Positions 8,506 through 16,844 of a stretch of DNA of 64,000 nucleotides are shown in pieces. Source of the stretch: JAJPXC01 sp964510535 (lineage in GTDB: Bacteria; Bacteroidota; Bacteroidia; Bacteroidales; Muribaculaceae); the NCBI GenBank assembly GCA_964510535.1, contig CAZECG010000004.1, forward strand, positions 1 through 64,000, written 5' to 3'. The position numbers and the translations under genes were made by a program. The notes beneath the pieces are model-generated. The model was not told where the DNA came from, made no database searches, and worked only from the letters and a program-made list of their open reading frames with translations. The first letter of the stretch is position 1. Every line of letters begins with the position of its first letter.

Positions 8506-10029
8506 ATGTTAACACCTCAAGATCTCGAACAACTATCCCAAAAGGGGATTACAATTGAAAAACTGCAATCACAGCTCGACAAATTTAAAAGCGGATTTCC
8601 GTTTATGCGCATAAAATCGTCGGCAGTGGTGGGAAACGGAATCAAGCGTTTATCGGCAGATGAAGAGACATCGGCCATAAATCGATGGCGGCGTTATCTT
8701 GCCGAGGGCGGCGATGTAATCAAGATGGTGCCTGCTTCGGGTGCCGCGTCGCGAATGTTCAAGGCACTTTTCGCCTTTCTCGATGACGAGGCATCCGAAC
8801 CTCAGCCGGGAAGCCCTGTCGATGAACTCATTAGCAATATAGACCGCACTCCTTTTAAAGCTGAGCTTGACGCTACCTTGCAACGCATAAATGGCCGTTC
8901 GCTTGACGATTCCCTGAACGAAAAGCGTTATAAAGATATTATAGCGGCGCTAATCAGTAGCGATGGTATGAACTATGGTAATCTCCCCAAGGGGCTGCTT
9001 TCATTCCACACCTATGCTGGCTCGCCGCGCACGCCGCTTGAAGAGCAATTGGTTGAAGGCGCGCAGACTGCGCGTAAAGCCGACGGTTCAGTCCGTGTGC
9101 ATTTCACGGTCTCGCCCGCCCATCATAAACTCTTTACCGAAAAGCTTTCGGCTGTGATTTCCGTGATGGAAAAATCGCTCGGTGTAAAATATGATATCTC
9201 CCTCTCTGAGCAAAAACCGTCGACCGACACCATTGCCGCTAATTTAGACAACACTCCGTTTCGTGATGAGAACGGCAATCTCGTATTTCGCCCGGGAGGT
9301 CACGGAGCTTTGATTGAAAATCTAAACGATCTTGACGCTTCGGTCGTTTTTCTTAAAAATATTGATAACGTCACTACCGATAGTCGACGGGCTGATACCG
9401 TGAAATATAAGGAAATCATTGCCGGGTATCTGATTGAGGCCCATGACAAAATTGCCGGTTATCTTGAAATGCTCAACAGCGGTGACTATACTATCGAAGA
9501 GTTGCGAGAGATGATTCGTTTCATGCATGACACGCTCAATATCCGCAATTCTGAAATGAAGTCGATGGAAGATGCCGAGTTGGCACTATATATCAAACGA
9601 AAACTTAACCGCCCCCTGCGAGTGTGTGGAATGGTTAAAAATGAAGGCGAACCCGGCGGTGGCCCGTACATAACTTACAACTCTGACGGAACCACGTCGC
9701 CACAGATTCTTGAGAGCAACCAAATAGACAAAGAGAATCCCGAATACATGGAAATGATGAAAGGGGCGACACATTTTAATCCTGTCGATCTTGTCTGCTA
9801 CATAAAAGATGCCGATGGCAACAAATTTGACTTGACCGCTTATGTGGATGCCCAAGCCGGTTTCATTTCCTCCAAATCACTTCATGGCAAGGAGTTGAAA
9901 GCGATGGAACTCCCCGGACTGTGGAACGGAGCTATGAGCGATTGGAACACAATCTTTATAGAGGTACCAATCTCGACATTCAATCCGGTCAAGACTGTTA
10001 ACGACCTGCTGCGTCAGGCACATCAGTAA
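8506..10029 (+). CDS. DUF4301 family protein
   Basis: This 508-residue cytosolic protein matches DUF4301, a Bacteroidetes family of about 510 residues with no established function. Characteristic stretches are the N-terminal MLTPQDLEQLSQKGI, a KMVPASGAASRMFKAL segment near 75-90, GHGALIENLNDL and the C-terminal LPGLWNGAMSDWNTIFIEVP. The GHGALIENL and PGLWNGAMS parts resemble nucleotide-sugar or phosphotransferase loops, but I cannot assign a reaction. I chose the ATG at 8506 because upstream codons of the frame overlap the divergent promoter region and add a non-conserved tail. No signal peptide or membrane segment is visible. Confidence 0.9.
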   Translation: MLTPQDLEQLSQKGITIEKLQSQLDKFKSGFPFMRIKSSAVVGNGIKRLSADEETSAINRWRRYLAEGGDVIKMVPASGAASRMFKALFAFLDDEASEPQPGSPVDELISNIDRTPFKAELDATLQRINGRSLDDSLNEKRYKDIIAALISSDGMNYGNLPKGLLSFHTYAGSPRTPLEEQLVEGAQTARKADGSVRVHFTVSPAHHKLFTEKLSAVISVMEKSLGVKYDISLSEQKPSTDTIAANLDNTPFRDENGNLVFRPGGHGALIENLNDLDASVVFLKNIDNVTTDSRRADTVKYKEIIAGYLIEAHDKIAGYLEMLNSGDYTIEELREMIRFMHDTLNIRNSEMKSMEDAELALYIKRKLNRPLRVCGMVKNEGEPGGGPYITYNSDGTTSPQILESNQIDKENPEYMEMMKGATHFNPVDLVCYIKDADGNKFDLTAYVDAQAGFISSKSLHGKELKAMELPGLWNGAMSDWNTIFIEVPISTFNPVKTVNDLLRQAHQ

Positions 10030-10041
10030 CAGGTGTAAATC

Positions 10042-10088
10042 CCGATTAACGCGAGTTCGAGGCAGAAGCCTGGATTCGCGTTAATCGG
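10042..10088. terminator. Bidirectional terminator between DUF4301 and the EamA transporter
   Basis: A 13-bp perfect inverted repeat, CCGATTAACGCGA (10042-10054) with TCGCGTTAATCGG (10076-10088), separates two convergent genes. The right arm contains the stop codon of the minus-strand transporter gene. Confidence 0.65.
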
Positions 10089-11055
10089 TTATTTCATTGC
10101 TTTTCTTATGTTTATTGTGGCATTTTCCGATGTTGGAGAGAGCTACACCTCCGACGATGATGACCATTGCGGCTGTTTGCACCCATTTAAGTTTATCAAG
10201 CCCCATCAGAACCGCTGAGGCGGTAGCGAATACAGGGAGTAAATATTGGTATATGGAAACCAATTCAGAGCCGATAAATCTGATTGCCGGCTGAACGAGG
10301 AAATAGGCGATAAAGGTCGGACATAGCAGAATAAAAGAGATTTCGAGCCATGGCTCGGTGGCGTCGGTGTGTAGAATCGCGAGCTGGTCAATGCCGACTG
10401 TGAGCGCAATGGCAGGTATAGCGGCAAATAGGAATACCCATCTCAACATTGTGACAGGTCTATACTTTTGTGTAGGTCTTTCAAGGATTACAAGGTAGAA
10501 CGCATAACATATCGTCGAGGCAACTGCGAGTGCATCTCCAAGCAGGTTATCGCTCCCCGTTTTCCCGCTTCCGCCGGCGGTGATGACGATTATGGCTCCT
10601 ATGAACGATATGGCAACTCCGGCTATCTCTACGGTCGTCGGGCGATAGTGTCGGAATAGAATGTCCATCAAAATCACAAACATTGGTGGAAGCGTCATGA
10701 TTATAGACACGTCAATAGGGTTGGCGTAACGAAGTGACATGACGAACAGATAGATGAAACCGAACAGACCGACGAATCCGCCCAAAAGTAGGTTGCGCCA
10801 GTCTCTGTGGTCGATGTGTGAGTTTTTTATGAAAAGTGAAGCAGCCCAGAATAGGATGCACCCCCCTATAAGGCGCACGGCTGAAATGCTATCGGAAGTC
10901 ATCCAATGGGGGATAAGTGCCTTTGTGAACGATATGTTTATGCCCCAAAATATTGTCGCGACAAGTATGCAGGCGTTGCCGGTCCAAAAACGGCTTGTCG
11001 ATGAATACTGCTGCCCGCCTGACGTTTTATCATTGCGAAAAGTTTCGTTTGACAT
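10081..11055 (-). CDS. EamA/DMT family transporter
   Basis: The 324-residue protein is strongly hydrophobic and reads as ten membrane helices arranged as two EamA repeats (about 25-160 and 175-305). The first repeat begins ILVATIFWGINISFTKAL, typical of the drug/metabolite transporter superfamily. Members export amino acids, sugars or other metabolites; nothing here narrows the substrate. The N-terminal 20 residues are polar and cytoplasmic, and the C-terminus ends in a basic HNKHKKSNE tail. It appears to be a single-gene unit with its stop inside the shared terminator. Confidence 0.88.
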   Translation of the reverse strand: MSNETFRNDKTSGGQQYSSTSRFWTGNACILVATIFWGINISFTKALIPHWMTSDSISAVRLIGGCILFWAASLFIKNSHIDHRDWRNLLLGGFVGLFGFIYLFVMSLRYANPIDVSIIMTLPPMFVILMDILFRHYRPTTVEIAGVAISFIGAIIVITAGGSGKTGSDNLLGDALAVASTICYAFYLVILERPTQKYRPVTMLRWVFLFAAIPAIALTVGIDQLAILHTDATEPWLEISFILLCPTFIAYFLVQPAIRFIGSELVSIYQYLLPVFATASAVLMGLDKLKWVQTAAMVIIVGGVALSNIGKCHNKHKKSNEITD

Positions 11056-11143
11056 GGTTATAATCGTTTAGCTGTAGATAACGATATAACAATTTGTCAG
11101 GTTAGTCAGTTTATTGCGTCGAGGTCAAGTTTCGGTTGCGGTC

Positions 11144-11509
11144 TTATCGTACACTAAGCAATTGCGGGTATTGCCTTTTTGTTTTTAACGTCATCTTTTT
11201 CACCACCTCGCTGTAGCTGTGGCGTATGAGCGATTCTATAAGCTCTCTTGAAAGTGAACCCTCCATGCTGAGTTGGTTCCAATATCGCTTGTTCCAGTGC
11301 CATGCCGGTTCGATTTCGGCGTGATGCTCGCGAAGTCTTAAGGCGTAGTCGGGGTCACATTTTAATGCAAAATAATTATGGCCCGACAGACCGACACACG
11401 CAAAAATCTTTCCAAGTATGCTGAATATTAGACACTCCTCGCCAAATCTCATATCCTCCGTGGCTAATGGTAATGAAAGACAGTAGTCTCTAAATTCCTC
11501 GATGTTCAT
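11144..11509 (-). CDS. MmcQ/YjbR family protein
   Basis: The 121-residue protein matches the MmcQ/YjbR family (CyaY-like fold). Diagnostic parts are MNIEEFRDYCLSLP, a FALKCDPDYALRLRE stretch, and HWNKRYWNQLSMEG near the middle. Family members are small, often called DNA-binding, with no firm biochemical role. The ATG at 11509 is preferred over the in-frame one at 11557, which would overlap the end of the upstream Crp/Fnr gene and adds a non-homologous leader. It follows that regulator by 16 nt and is probably co-transcribed. Confidence 0.82.
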   Translation of the reverse strand: MNIEEFRDYCLSLPLATEDMRFGEECLIFSILGKIFACVGLSGHNYFALKCDPDYALRLREHHAEIEPAWHWNKRYWNQLSMEGSLSRELIESLIRHSYSEVVKKMTLKTKRQYPQLLSVR

Positions 11510-11525
11510 GCGGTTGTGGTGTGAA

Positions 11526-12215
11526 TTAATCTGTTGTGGCGGAATTAAGTATTTCAAGAAGCTCTTGACGGGAATTTATGCGTATTTCGTTCTGGTCGTA
11601 GGTGATAATACCGCGCTCGCGCATTGAATTGAGCGTGGCGAGAAATGATGTGCGTTGAACCCCGAATAACGAATAAAGGTCGCGTTGGCGGCAGGTCAAG
11701 GTAATGTCGTGGCCGCGACGTTGAGTCAAAGCCACAATCCAGAAAGCGATGCGCTCCTCGAGGTTGCCCGTGGTTACGGCGAGTATTCCCTGTGTGGCTT
11801 TTTGGGCGTTCATCGACAGCGTGTTGAGATAGTTGAACAGAAATATCTGGTCGATGTTGAGAATCTTCAGGTAATCGGCTTTTGATATTTGTAATATCCC
11901 GGTAGGGGCGATAGCCGTCCCTGAGCATGGATAGGTGGTTGCGCTACCAAATAGGAACTCCGGTGCTATGACATCGGGGGCGTCGAGCGTTTGCGTTACC
12001 TTGAAGCGGCCATCGTTGTTGGCTACACTGAAACGCGCTTGTCCCGAAATGATAAATTTGATGTGGGAGCATGGCTCTCCGGCAGAAACTATTGTCTCGC
12101 CGGGAAGATACTTCAGAAAATGAAACTTAGCCATCCCCACGATTTCAGAGATGCGCTCTCGGCTTACCCCTTTGAACAGAGGAAGACCCAGCAGAATTTC
12201 ATACATACTATCCAT
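11526..12215 (-). CDS. Crp/Fnr family transcriptional regulator
   Basis: The 229-residue protein has an N-terminal cyclic-nucleotide-binding-like domain (about 15-120, with GETIVSAGEPCSHIKFIISGQ) and a C-terminal winged helix-turn-helix of the Crp type (about 150-220, CRQRDLYSLFGVQRTSFLATL). It lacks the N-terminal cysteine cluster of Fnr, so oxygen sensing by an Fe-S cluster is unlikely. The effector is unknown. The start at ATG 12215 (MDSMYEILLGLPLFKG) matches the usual start of this family. An upstream ATG at 12272 would overlap the last codon of the transporter gene by one base. It lies directly downstream of the BASS transporter. Confidence 0.87.
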   Translation of the reverse strand: MDSMYEILLGLPLFKGVSRERISEIVGMAKFHFLKYLPGETIVSAGEPCSHIKFIISGQARFSVANNDGRFKVTQTLDAPDVIAPEFLFGSATTYPCSGTAIAPTGILQISKADYLKILNIDQIFLFNYLNTLSMNAQKATQGILAVTTGNLEERIAFWIVALTQRRGHDITLTCRQRDLYSLFGVQRTSFLATLNSMRERGIITYDQNEIRINSRQELLEILNSATTD

Positions 12216-12272
12216 GACTAATGTTTTTATACTTAAACATTCGGTTAAAGAATTTTGTTTTAAAACACACAT

Positions 12273-13178
12273 TTAGCCTCGTTTAGTTCTAAAATATAGT
12301 TGCAGCGAGTTAATTGTGTTTTGCCATGCGACATAAGCGGCAGGTGCCACCGATGATATCGGACTAAGGAATGTCAGAGCCATCCATATCGCCAACACGG
12401 TGTTTTTCTGGCCAAGCCCTTGCGCACCGGCGATTTTGTCGCCACATCTGCGCCCTACTTTGCGCCCGATGTAGAATTGCAGACAGCACACGATTCCTGA
12501 TGTTATCGCGAGAGCAAGCATTTCAGGGACATTCTCGTGGTGGGCTATCATGTAGCTGACGGCACGACCGACGACAATGAAAAGAGACACAGCCCATATG
12601 TAGAACGATAAAGACTGATGCGACGCAATCGCTTTATGAGCTTTGGGCATTGTCTTGAGCATCAGAAACGCGAGTAGCAGAGGTGTCACAATCAGCGGAA
12701 AGACACTTCGGAATATCTGCCAAAACACCGAAAAAAAGTTTAGCGCATCGCCATCCATCCCCATGAACGTGAACAACAGGGGGGCGAGCAAGGCGATACT
12801 CATGTTGCTGACAATGGAATAGGTGGCAACCCTCGTTATGCTGCCGCCAAGCATTCCCGTGATTACCGGGGCGGCTGTAGCCGTTGGGCAAAAGACGCAT
12901 ATAAATGTCCCTTGAGCGACATCGGAGTTTATGGGCAATAATAGGAAGTAAACGGCCAATGAGCCGAGTAGCTGCACAAAAAGTAACCTGTAGGAGAGTC
13001 CTGTGATTTTGAAATCGCCCGGCCTGACTTTGCAAAAAGTGATGAGCAGCATCACAAAAATCAGATATGGGGCAACAGGTGCTATTATGTCGATGAAGTT
13101 GTGGAACACCGCACCGCAAATCATGGCGATAGGCAGCATCCACGGTTTCAGCCGTTGGCGGAACGATGACGTATTCAT
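12273..13178 (-). CDS. Bile acid:sodium symporter (BASS) family transporter
   Basis: The 301-residue protein has nine or ten predicted membrane helices. It carries BASS-like signatures: CPTATAAPVITGMLGG in the first half and GLGQKNTVLAIWMAL in the second, the latter matching the crossover region of the fold. The family includes bile-acid, pantothenate and 2-keto-acid sodium symporters. Bile-acid transport would fit a gut organism but is not demonstrated by the sequence. It is the first gene of a minus-strand run with the Crp/Fnr regulator and the YjbR protein. Confidence 0.82.
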   Translation of the reverse strand: MNTSSFRQRLKPWMLPIAMICGAVFHNFIDIIAPVAPYLIFVMLLITFCKVRPGDFKITGLSYRLLFVQLLGSLAVYFLLLPINSDVAQGTFICVFCPTATAAPVITGMLGGSITRVATYSIVSNMSIALLAPLLFTFMGMDGDALNFFSVFWQIFRSVFPLIVTPLLLAFLMLKTMPKAHKAIASHQSLSFYIWAVSLFIVVGRAVSYMIAHHENVPEMLALAITSGIVCCLQFYIGRKVGRRCGDKIAGAQGLGQKNTVLAIWMALTFLSPISSVAPAAYVAWQNTINSLQLYFRTKRG

Positions 13179-13298
13179 GCCGCGAAGTTAAGGCTAATAT
13201 CCTATTGTGCGATTAACCACGCATCCCCATTTAACTTAAAATTTGCAAACTCATAGATGACATCCCGAATACAGTAGCCCGGTCGGAGTGTTGATATT

Positions 13299-13329
13299 TT
13301 TGTCGTGTGGAAAAAATTGAGTATTTTTG
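13299..13329 (+). promoter_or_regulatory. Promoter of the cobalamin uptake operon
   Basis: TTTG (13299-13302) and TATTTTTG (13322-13329) are spaced by 19 nt, an exact match to the Bacteroidetes housekeeping promoter. The predicted transcription start, about 7 nt downstream, coincides with the beginning of the riboswitch aptamer. Confidence 0.75.
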
Positions 13330-13335
13330 TCGGTA

Positions 13336-13480
13336 GAATGGTAATTTTTAAAAGGGAACACGGTGAAAATCCGTGACAGTGCCCGCTGCTGTGAGTTCCA
13401 GATTAAAAGATTGTGGCAACCGCCACTGGAGTTGAGTCCGGGAAGGCGTCACAATCGGAACGAGTCAGAAGACCTGCCAT
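13336..13480 (+). ncRNA. Cobalamin (AdoCbl-type) riboswitch
   Basis: The leader contains the conserved cobalamin aptamer parts in order: GGGAACACGGTGAAAATCCG, the B12-box core GTGACAGTGCCCGCTGCTGT (near 13373-13392), GCCACTGG, GGGAAGGCG (near 13440-13448), and AGTCAGAAGACCTGCC near the 3' end (13464-13479). Cobalamin binding is expected to turn off the downstream uptake genes. The promoter lies just upstream and btuB follows. Confidence 0.95.
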
Positions 13481-13565
13481 AACAACATAAGAACAACGCC
13501 TGCGGGATTATAGGTGTGTCGTAGATGTAAAGGCCTGTGGCTTTGCGTCTTGAGAGCAATGATTT

Positions 13566-13604
13566 CCCGTGAGCGTGTATATCTGCCGCTTGTCGGGAGT
13601 TTTT
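13566..13604 (+). promoter_or_regulatory. Candidate riboswitch expression platform (terminator-like hairpin)
   Basis: CCCG and AGCG (13566-13575) can pair with CGCT and CGGG (13587-13597). The hairpin is followed by AGTTTTTG and then the btuB ATG at 13612. It could act as a regulated terminator or hide the start region. The stem has an internal loop, so the mechanism is uncertain. The span 13481-13565 shows nothing else clear. Confidence 0.4.
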
Positions 13605-13611
13605 GTTTCTC

Positions 13612-15690
13612 ATGAGTAAGCTGATGAATCGAAGTGAAATAACCGATAGATATAATGTAAACGTTGTCAGTCTATTTGGCGGATTGACGTTAGCGGTATT
13701 GGCGGCCACCGTTTCACTGCCATGTGAGGCCGTGGAGGTTACTGACGCTTACCTCGATTCAGTTTTCAATATGAACGAGGTTGTGGTTACGGAAAACCGC
13801 CGGCGGGAGATTTTACCGTCCCAGACCCTTGAAGGGGAGCAGCTTGAAAAGCTCAATTCCCAGTCGGTAGCTGATGCGTTGCGTTACTTCTCAGGCTTGC
13901 AAATCAAAGATTACGGTGGAGTCGGAGGCATCAAAACCGTCAATATGCGTTCAATGGGGAGCCTCAACGTCGGAGTATTTTACGATGGGCTACAACTCGG
14001 AAACGCTCAAAACGGCCAAGTCGACCTCGGCCGATACTCGCTCGATAACGTCGAAGAAATTTCGGTCTACAATGGGCAAAAAAGCAACATATTCCAAAGT
14101 GCGAGGGACTTTGGCTCGGCGGGGGCAATCTACATCCGCACACGACGGCCGCGGTGGACCGGCCCCAACCAGCGCACGCGAATCACAGCCCGCTTGCGTT
14201 TCGGCAGCTTTGGTCTCGCAAACCCCGACATCGTCTGGGAACAACGTCTGAGCCACACTGTCAGCCTTTCGGCATCAGCAGGATACACTTACGCCAACGG
14301 CAAATACAAATACACCTACCGCCGACGGCTATCTAACGGCGATTTAGCCTACGACACCACGGCTACCCGACAAAACGGTGACATCGAAGCCTTGCGTACC
14401 GAAGTCTCTCTTTTCGGGTTCACACAACGCGGCAGCTGGACCGCGAAACTTTACTACTATGACTCAGAGCGGGGCATCCCGGGCGCGATTGTCAACAACT
14501 ACCTCTCCAACGGCGAGCGGCAATGGGACCGTAGCTTCTTTGCGCAAAGCAGCGGCGAATGGCTCATCTCGCCTTTCTACCAGCTGAAAGTCAATGCAAA
14601 ATGGGCATGGGACTACACCCACTTTTTGCGCGAAAATTCCTACTTGATGCCGGTCGACAACCGATACTATCAGCAAGAACTATACATCTCGGCTGTACAA
14701 TTGTTCAAGATTAAGCCTTGGTGGAGCGCAACCCTCTCGACCGACTTCCAGTGGAACAAGCTCAACTCTGACCTGCGCGACTTCCTGTTCCCGCGACGCA
14801 ACACCGAAATGGTAGCCGTCGCAACAGCTATATCAGTCAACCGCTTCGACGCGCAAGCCTCATTGCTGGGCACATTTGTCCAAGACCGCACCCACAGCAA
14901 CCCAAGACAACCAAGCACCACCAATCGCTTCCAACGCTTCACCCCGGCAATTTTCCTATCGTGGCGACCGTTTGCCAACGTCGGTTGGTCGCTCAACGGT
15001 TTCTTCAAACGTGCGTTCCGCATGCCAACATTCAACGACTTATACTACACCGACTTCGGCAACAAATACCTAAAGCCCGAAATGTCGACACAATACGACA
15101 TCGGCTCTGCCTACAATGTCGATTTCAAAAATTCATTCCTGCAAAACTTCTCAATCAGGCTCGACGCTTACTACAACCGAGTTGACGACAAAATTATCGC
15201 ATACCCCGCCGGACAACAATTCCGCTGGACTATGCTGAATCTCGGTAAAGTCGACATTTGGGGGCTCGACGTCAACACCGCGCTATCCGCAAAAATAATC
15301 AATGTCAACGCCAACTTGCGAGTAAACTACACTTTTCAAAAAGCTATCGACGTGACCAACCCCGCCGACCGATACTACCGCGACCAAATCCCTTACGTCC
15401 CGCGCCACTCAGCAACGGTAGCCGTTTCCGCCGACTGGAAAGGGTGGAGTCTCAACGGTAGCATAATCTACACCGGCCAACGATACAACGCGCAAGAAAA
15501 CTTACAAAAGTTTTTTGAGCCGGCCTGGACCACTACCGACATTTCGCTGTTCAAAGATTTCAAGATATTCAACATCAACTGGCGAGCCGGAGTAGAAGTC
15601 AACAACCTATTCAACCAAAACTACGAAGTCATTAGCTGTTATCCCATGCCGGGTACAAACTACCGATTAAACATTAAATTAACAATATAA
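13612..15690 (+). CDS. btuB: TonB-dependent outer-membrane cobalamin transporter
   Basis: The 692-residue protein has a signal peptide (ending near LPCEA), a TonB-box-like NEVVVTE, a plug domain (LKIKDYGG-type QIKDYGGVGG, VFYDGLQLGNAQNG) and a 22-strand-type barrel rich in aromatic residues, ending in RLNIKLTI. At under 700 residues and without a SusC N-terminal extension it is a BtuB/FepA-sized receptor rather than a SusC. The cobalamin riboswitch upstream and the BtuG-like lipoprotein 11 nt downstream fix the likely substrate as corrinoids. A TTG in the same frame at 13603 is less likely than the ATG at 13612. Codons in this gene lean strongly to C at third positions. Confidence 0.9.
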   Translation: MSKLMNRSEITDRYNVNVVSLFGGLTLAVLAATVSLPCEAVEVTDAYLDSVFNMNEVVVTENRRREILPSQTLEGEQLEKLNSQSVADALRYFSGLQIKDYGGVGGIKTVNMRSMGSLNVGVFYDGLQLGNAQNGQVDLGRYSLDNVEEISVYNGQKSNIFQSARDFGSAGAIYIRTRRPRWTGPNQRTRITARLRFGSFGLANPDIVWEQRLSHTVSLSASAGYTYANGKYKYTYRRRLSNGDLAYDTTATRQNGDIEALRTEVSLFGFTQRGSWTAKLYYYDSERGIPGAIVNNYLSNGERQWDRSFFAQSSGEWLISPFYQLKVNAKWAWDYTHFLRENSYLMPVDNRYYQQELYISAVQLFKIKPWWSATLSTDFQWNKLNSDLRDFLFPRRNTEMVAVATAISVNRFDAQASLLGTFVQDRTHSNPRQPSTTNRFQRFTPAIFLSWRPFANVGWSLNGFFKRAFRMPTFNDLYYTDFGNKYLKPEMSTQYDIGSAYNVDFKNSFLQNFSIRLDAYYNRVDDKIIAYPAGQQFRWTMLNLGKVDIWGLDVNTALSAKIINVNANLRVNYTFQKAIDVTNPADRYYRDQIPYVPRHSATVAVSADWKGWSLNGSIIYTGQRYNAQENLQKFFEPAWTTTDISLFKDFKIFNINWRAGVEVNNLFNQNYEVISCYPMPGTNYRLNIKLTI

Positions 15691-15701
15691 CAAATTTAAT
15701 T

Positions 15702-16841
15702 ATGAACAAAAAAATCTTATTCAAAACACTTGTCTGCCGTGTGCTACCCTGCATGGCCATCGCCATGCTCGCTACCGCTTGTGACGACGATGACAAAGAA
15801 GTCGTCATTCCCACCGGCGACAAAGTGACCGAGCCTGTAAACAACAATGTTAAAGGTGTCTACATCCTCAGCGAGGGCGCTTTTGGGAAAAATCAAGCCT
15901 CTCTCGACTACTTTGACGCAACTACAGGCTACTACGCTGCCGACATCTATGCTTCGCGCAACGACTCGGTAGTTCTCGAACTTGGCGATGTCGGCAACGA
16001 TGCTAAAGTCTTTGACGGTCGACTCTATGCCGTTATAAACAACTCCAACAAAGTTGAAGTGATGGATGCAAGCACAGCTCGACGCATCACTCAAATTAAT
16101 ATCAACGGCGCGCGCTACATCACTGCCGACGATAACAACCTCTACGTGTCGGCTTACGGTGCAGGCGCTCCCGGTTCAATCTACAAAATCGACCCGGTTT
16201 CCAATCAAATCACCGGTTCGGTTACTGTCGGTTATGAACCCGAAGAACTCGCAATCGCATCAGGTAAACTCTATGTAGCCAACTCCGGCGGATACCTAAC
16301 CAACGGTCAATACGAGCGTACGGTTTCAGTTATCGACCCCTCTACATTCACCGTGACCAAAAACATCGATGTCGATGTCAACCTCCATCGACTTCGCACT
16401 GACGGCAACGGTTACATCTACGTCAGCTCGCGAGGCAACTACTACGACATACCGTCAAGCCTCTATGTCATCAACTCTGCTAACGACCAAGTCATCAAAC
16501 ACTTCGACTGCATCGTGGCCGACCTCGACATCTACAACGGAAAAGTCTACTACTACGGCTCTTCTTACGATGCCAACTGGGTGGCTACCTACAAATATGG
16601 CATCATCGACACCAACTCTTTAACCGCAAGCGAATCGAGCTTCATCACCGACGGAACTCAAAGTCAAATCGTTAATGCCAATGGCATAGCCGTCAACCCC
16701 GCTAACGGCGACATCTACATAGCCGACGCAGCCTACTACACCTCTACCGGAACAGTTTACTGCTATAGCAACGATGGCAAACTGAAATGGAGCCACGCTT
16801 CAGGCATTGTGCCCGGTCACTTTGCTTTCGTTAACCGTTAA
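15702..16841 (+). CDS. btuG: Surface cobalamin-binding lipoprotein, YncE-like beta-propeller (BtuG-like)
   Basis: The 379-residue protein has a lipoprotein signal ending LATAC, with lipidated C27 followed by DDDDKE. This acidic stretch fits the Bacteroidetes lipoprotein export signal for the cell surface. The rest is a YncE/DUF5074-type seven-bladed propeller with repeated VANSGGY, VIDPSTFTV and DIYIADA blade motifs. BtuG of Bacteroides thetaiotaomicron has this architecture, caps BtuB and binds B12 very tightly. Position directly after btuB under the same riboswitch supports the assignment. It is translated 11 nt after btuB and 3 nt before yigZ. Confidence 0.88.
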   Translation: MNKKILFKTLVCRVLPCMAIAMLATACDDDDKEVVIPTGDKVTEPVNNNVKGVYILSEGAFGKNQASLDYFDATTGYYAADIYASRNDSVVLELGDVGNDAKVFDGRLYAVINNSNKVEVMDASTARRITQININGARYITADDNNLYVSAYGAGAPGSIYKIDPVSNQITGSVTVGYEPEELAIASGKLYVANSGGYLTNGQYERTVSVIDPSTFTVTKNIDVDVNLHRLRTDGNGYIYVSSRGNYYDIPSSLYVINSANDQVIKHFDCIVADLDIYNGKVYYYGSSYDANWVATYKYGIIDTNSLTASESSFITDGTQSQIVNANGIAVNPANGDIYIADAAYYTSTGTVYCYSNDGKLKWSHASGIVPGHFAFVNR

Positions 16842-16844
16842 TAG

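Noticed and set aside
13449..13709. An 86-codon minus-strand open frame upstream of btuB
   Set aside because: It runs through the cobalamin riboswitch and the start of btuB.
13612..16841. A SusC/SusD polysaccharide utilisation pair
   Set aside because: The receptor is under 700 residues, the lipoprotein is a YncE-like propeller rather than SusD, and a cobalamin riboswitch stands upstream.
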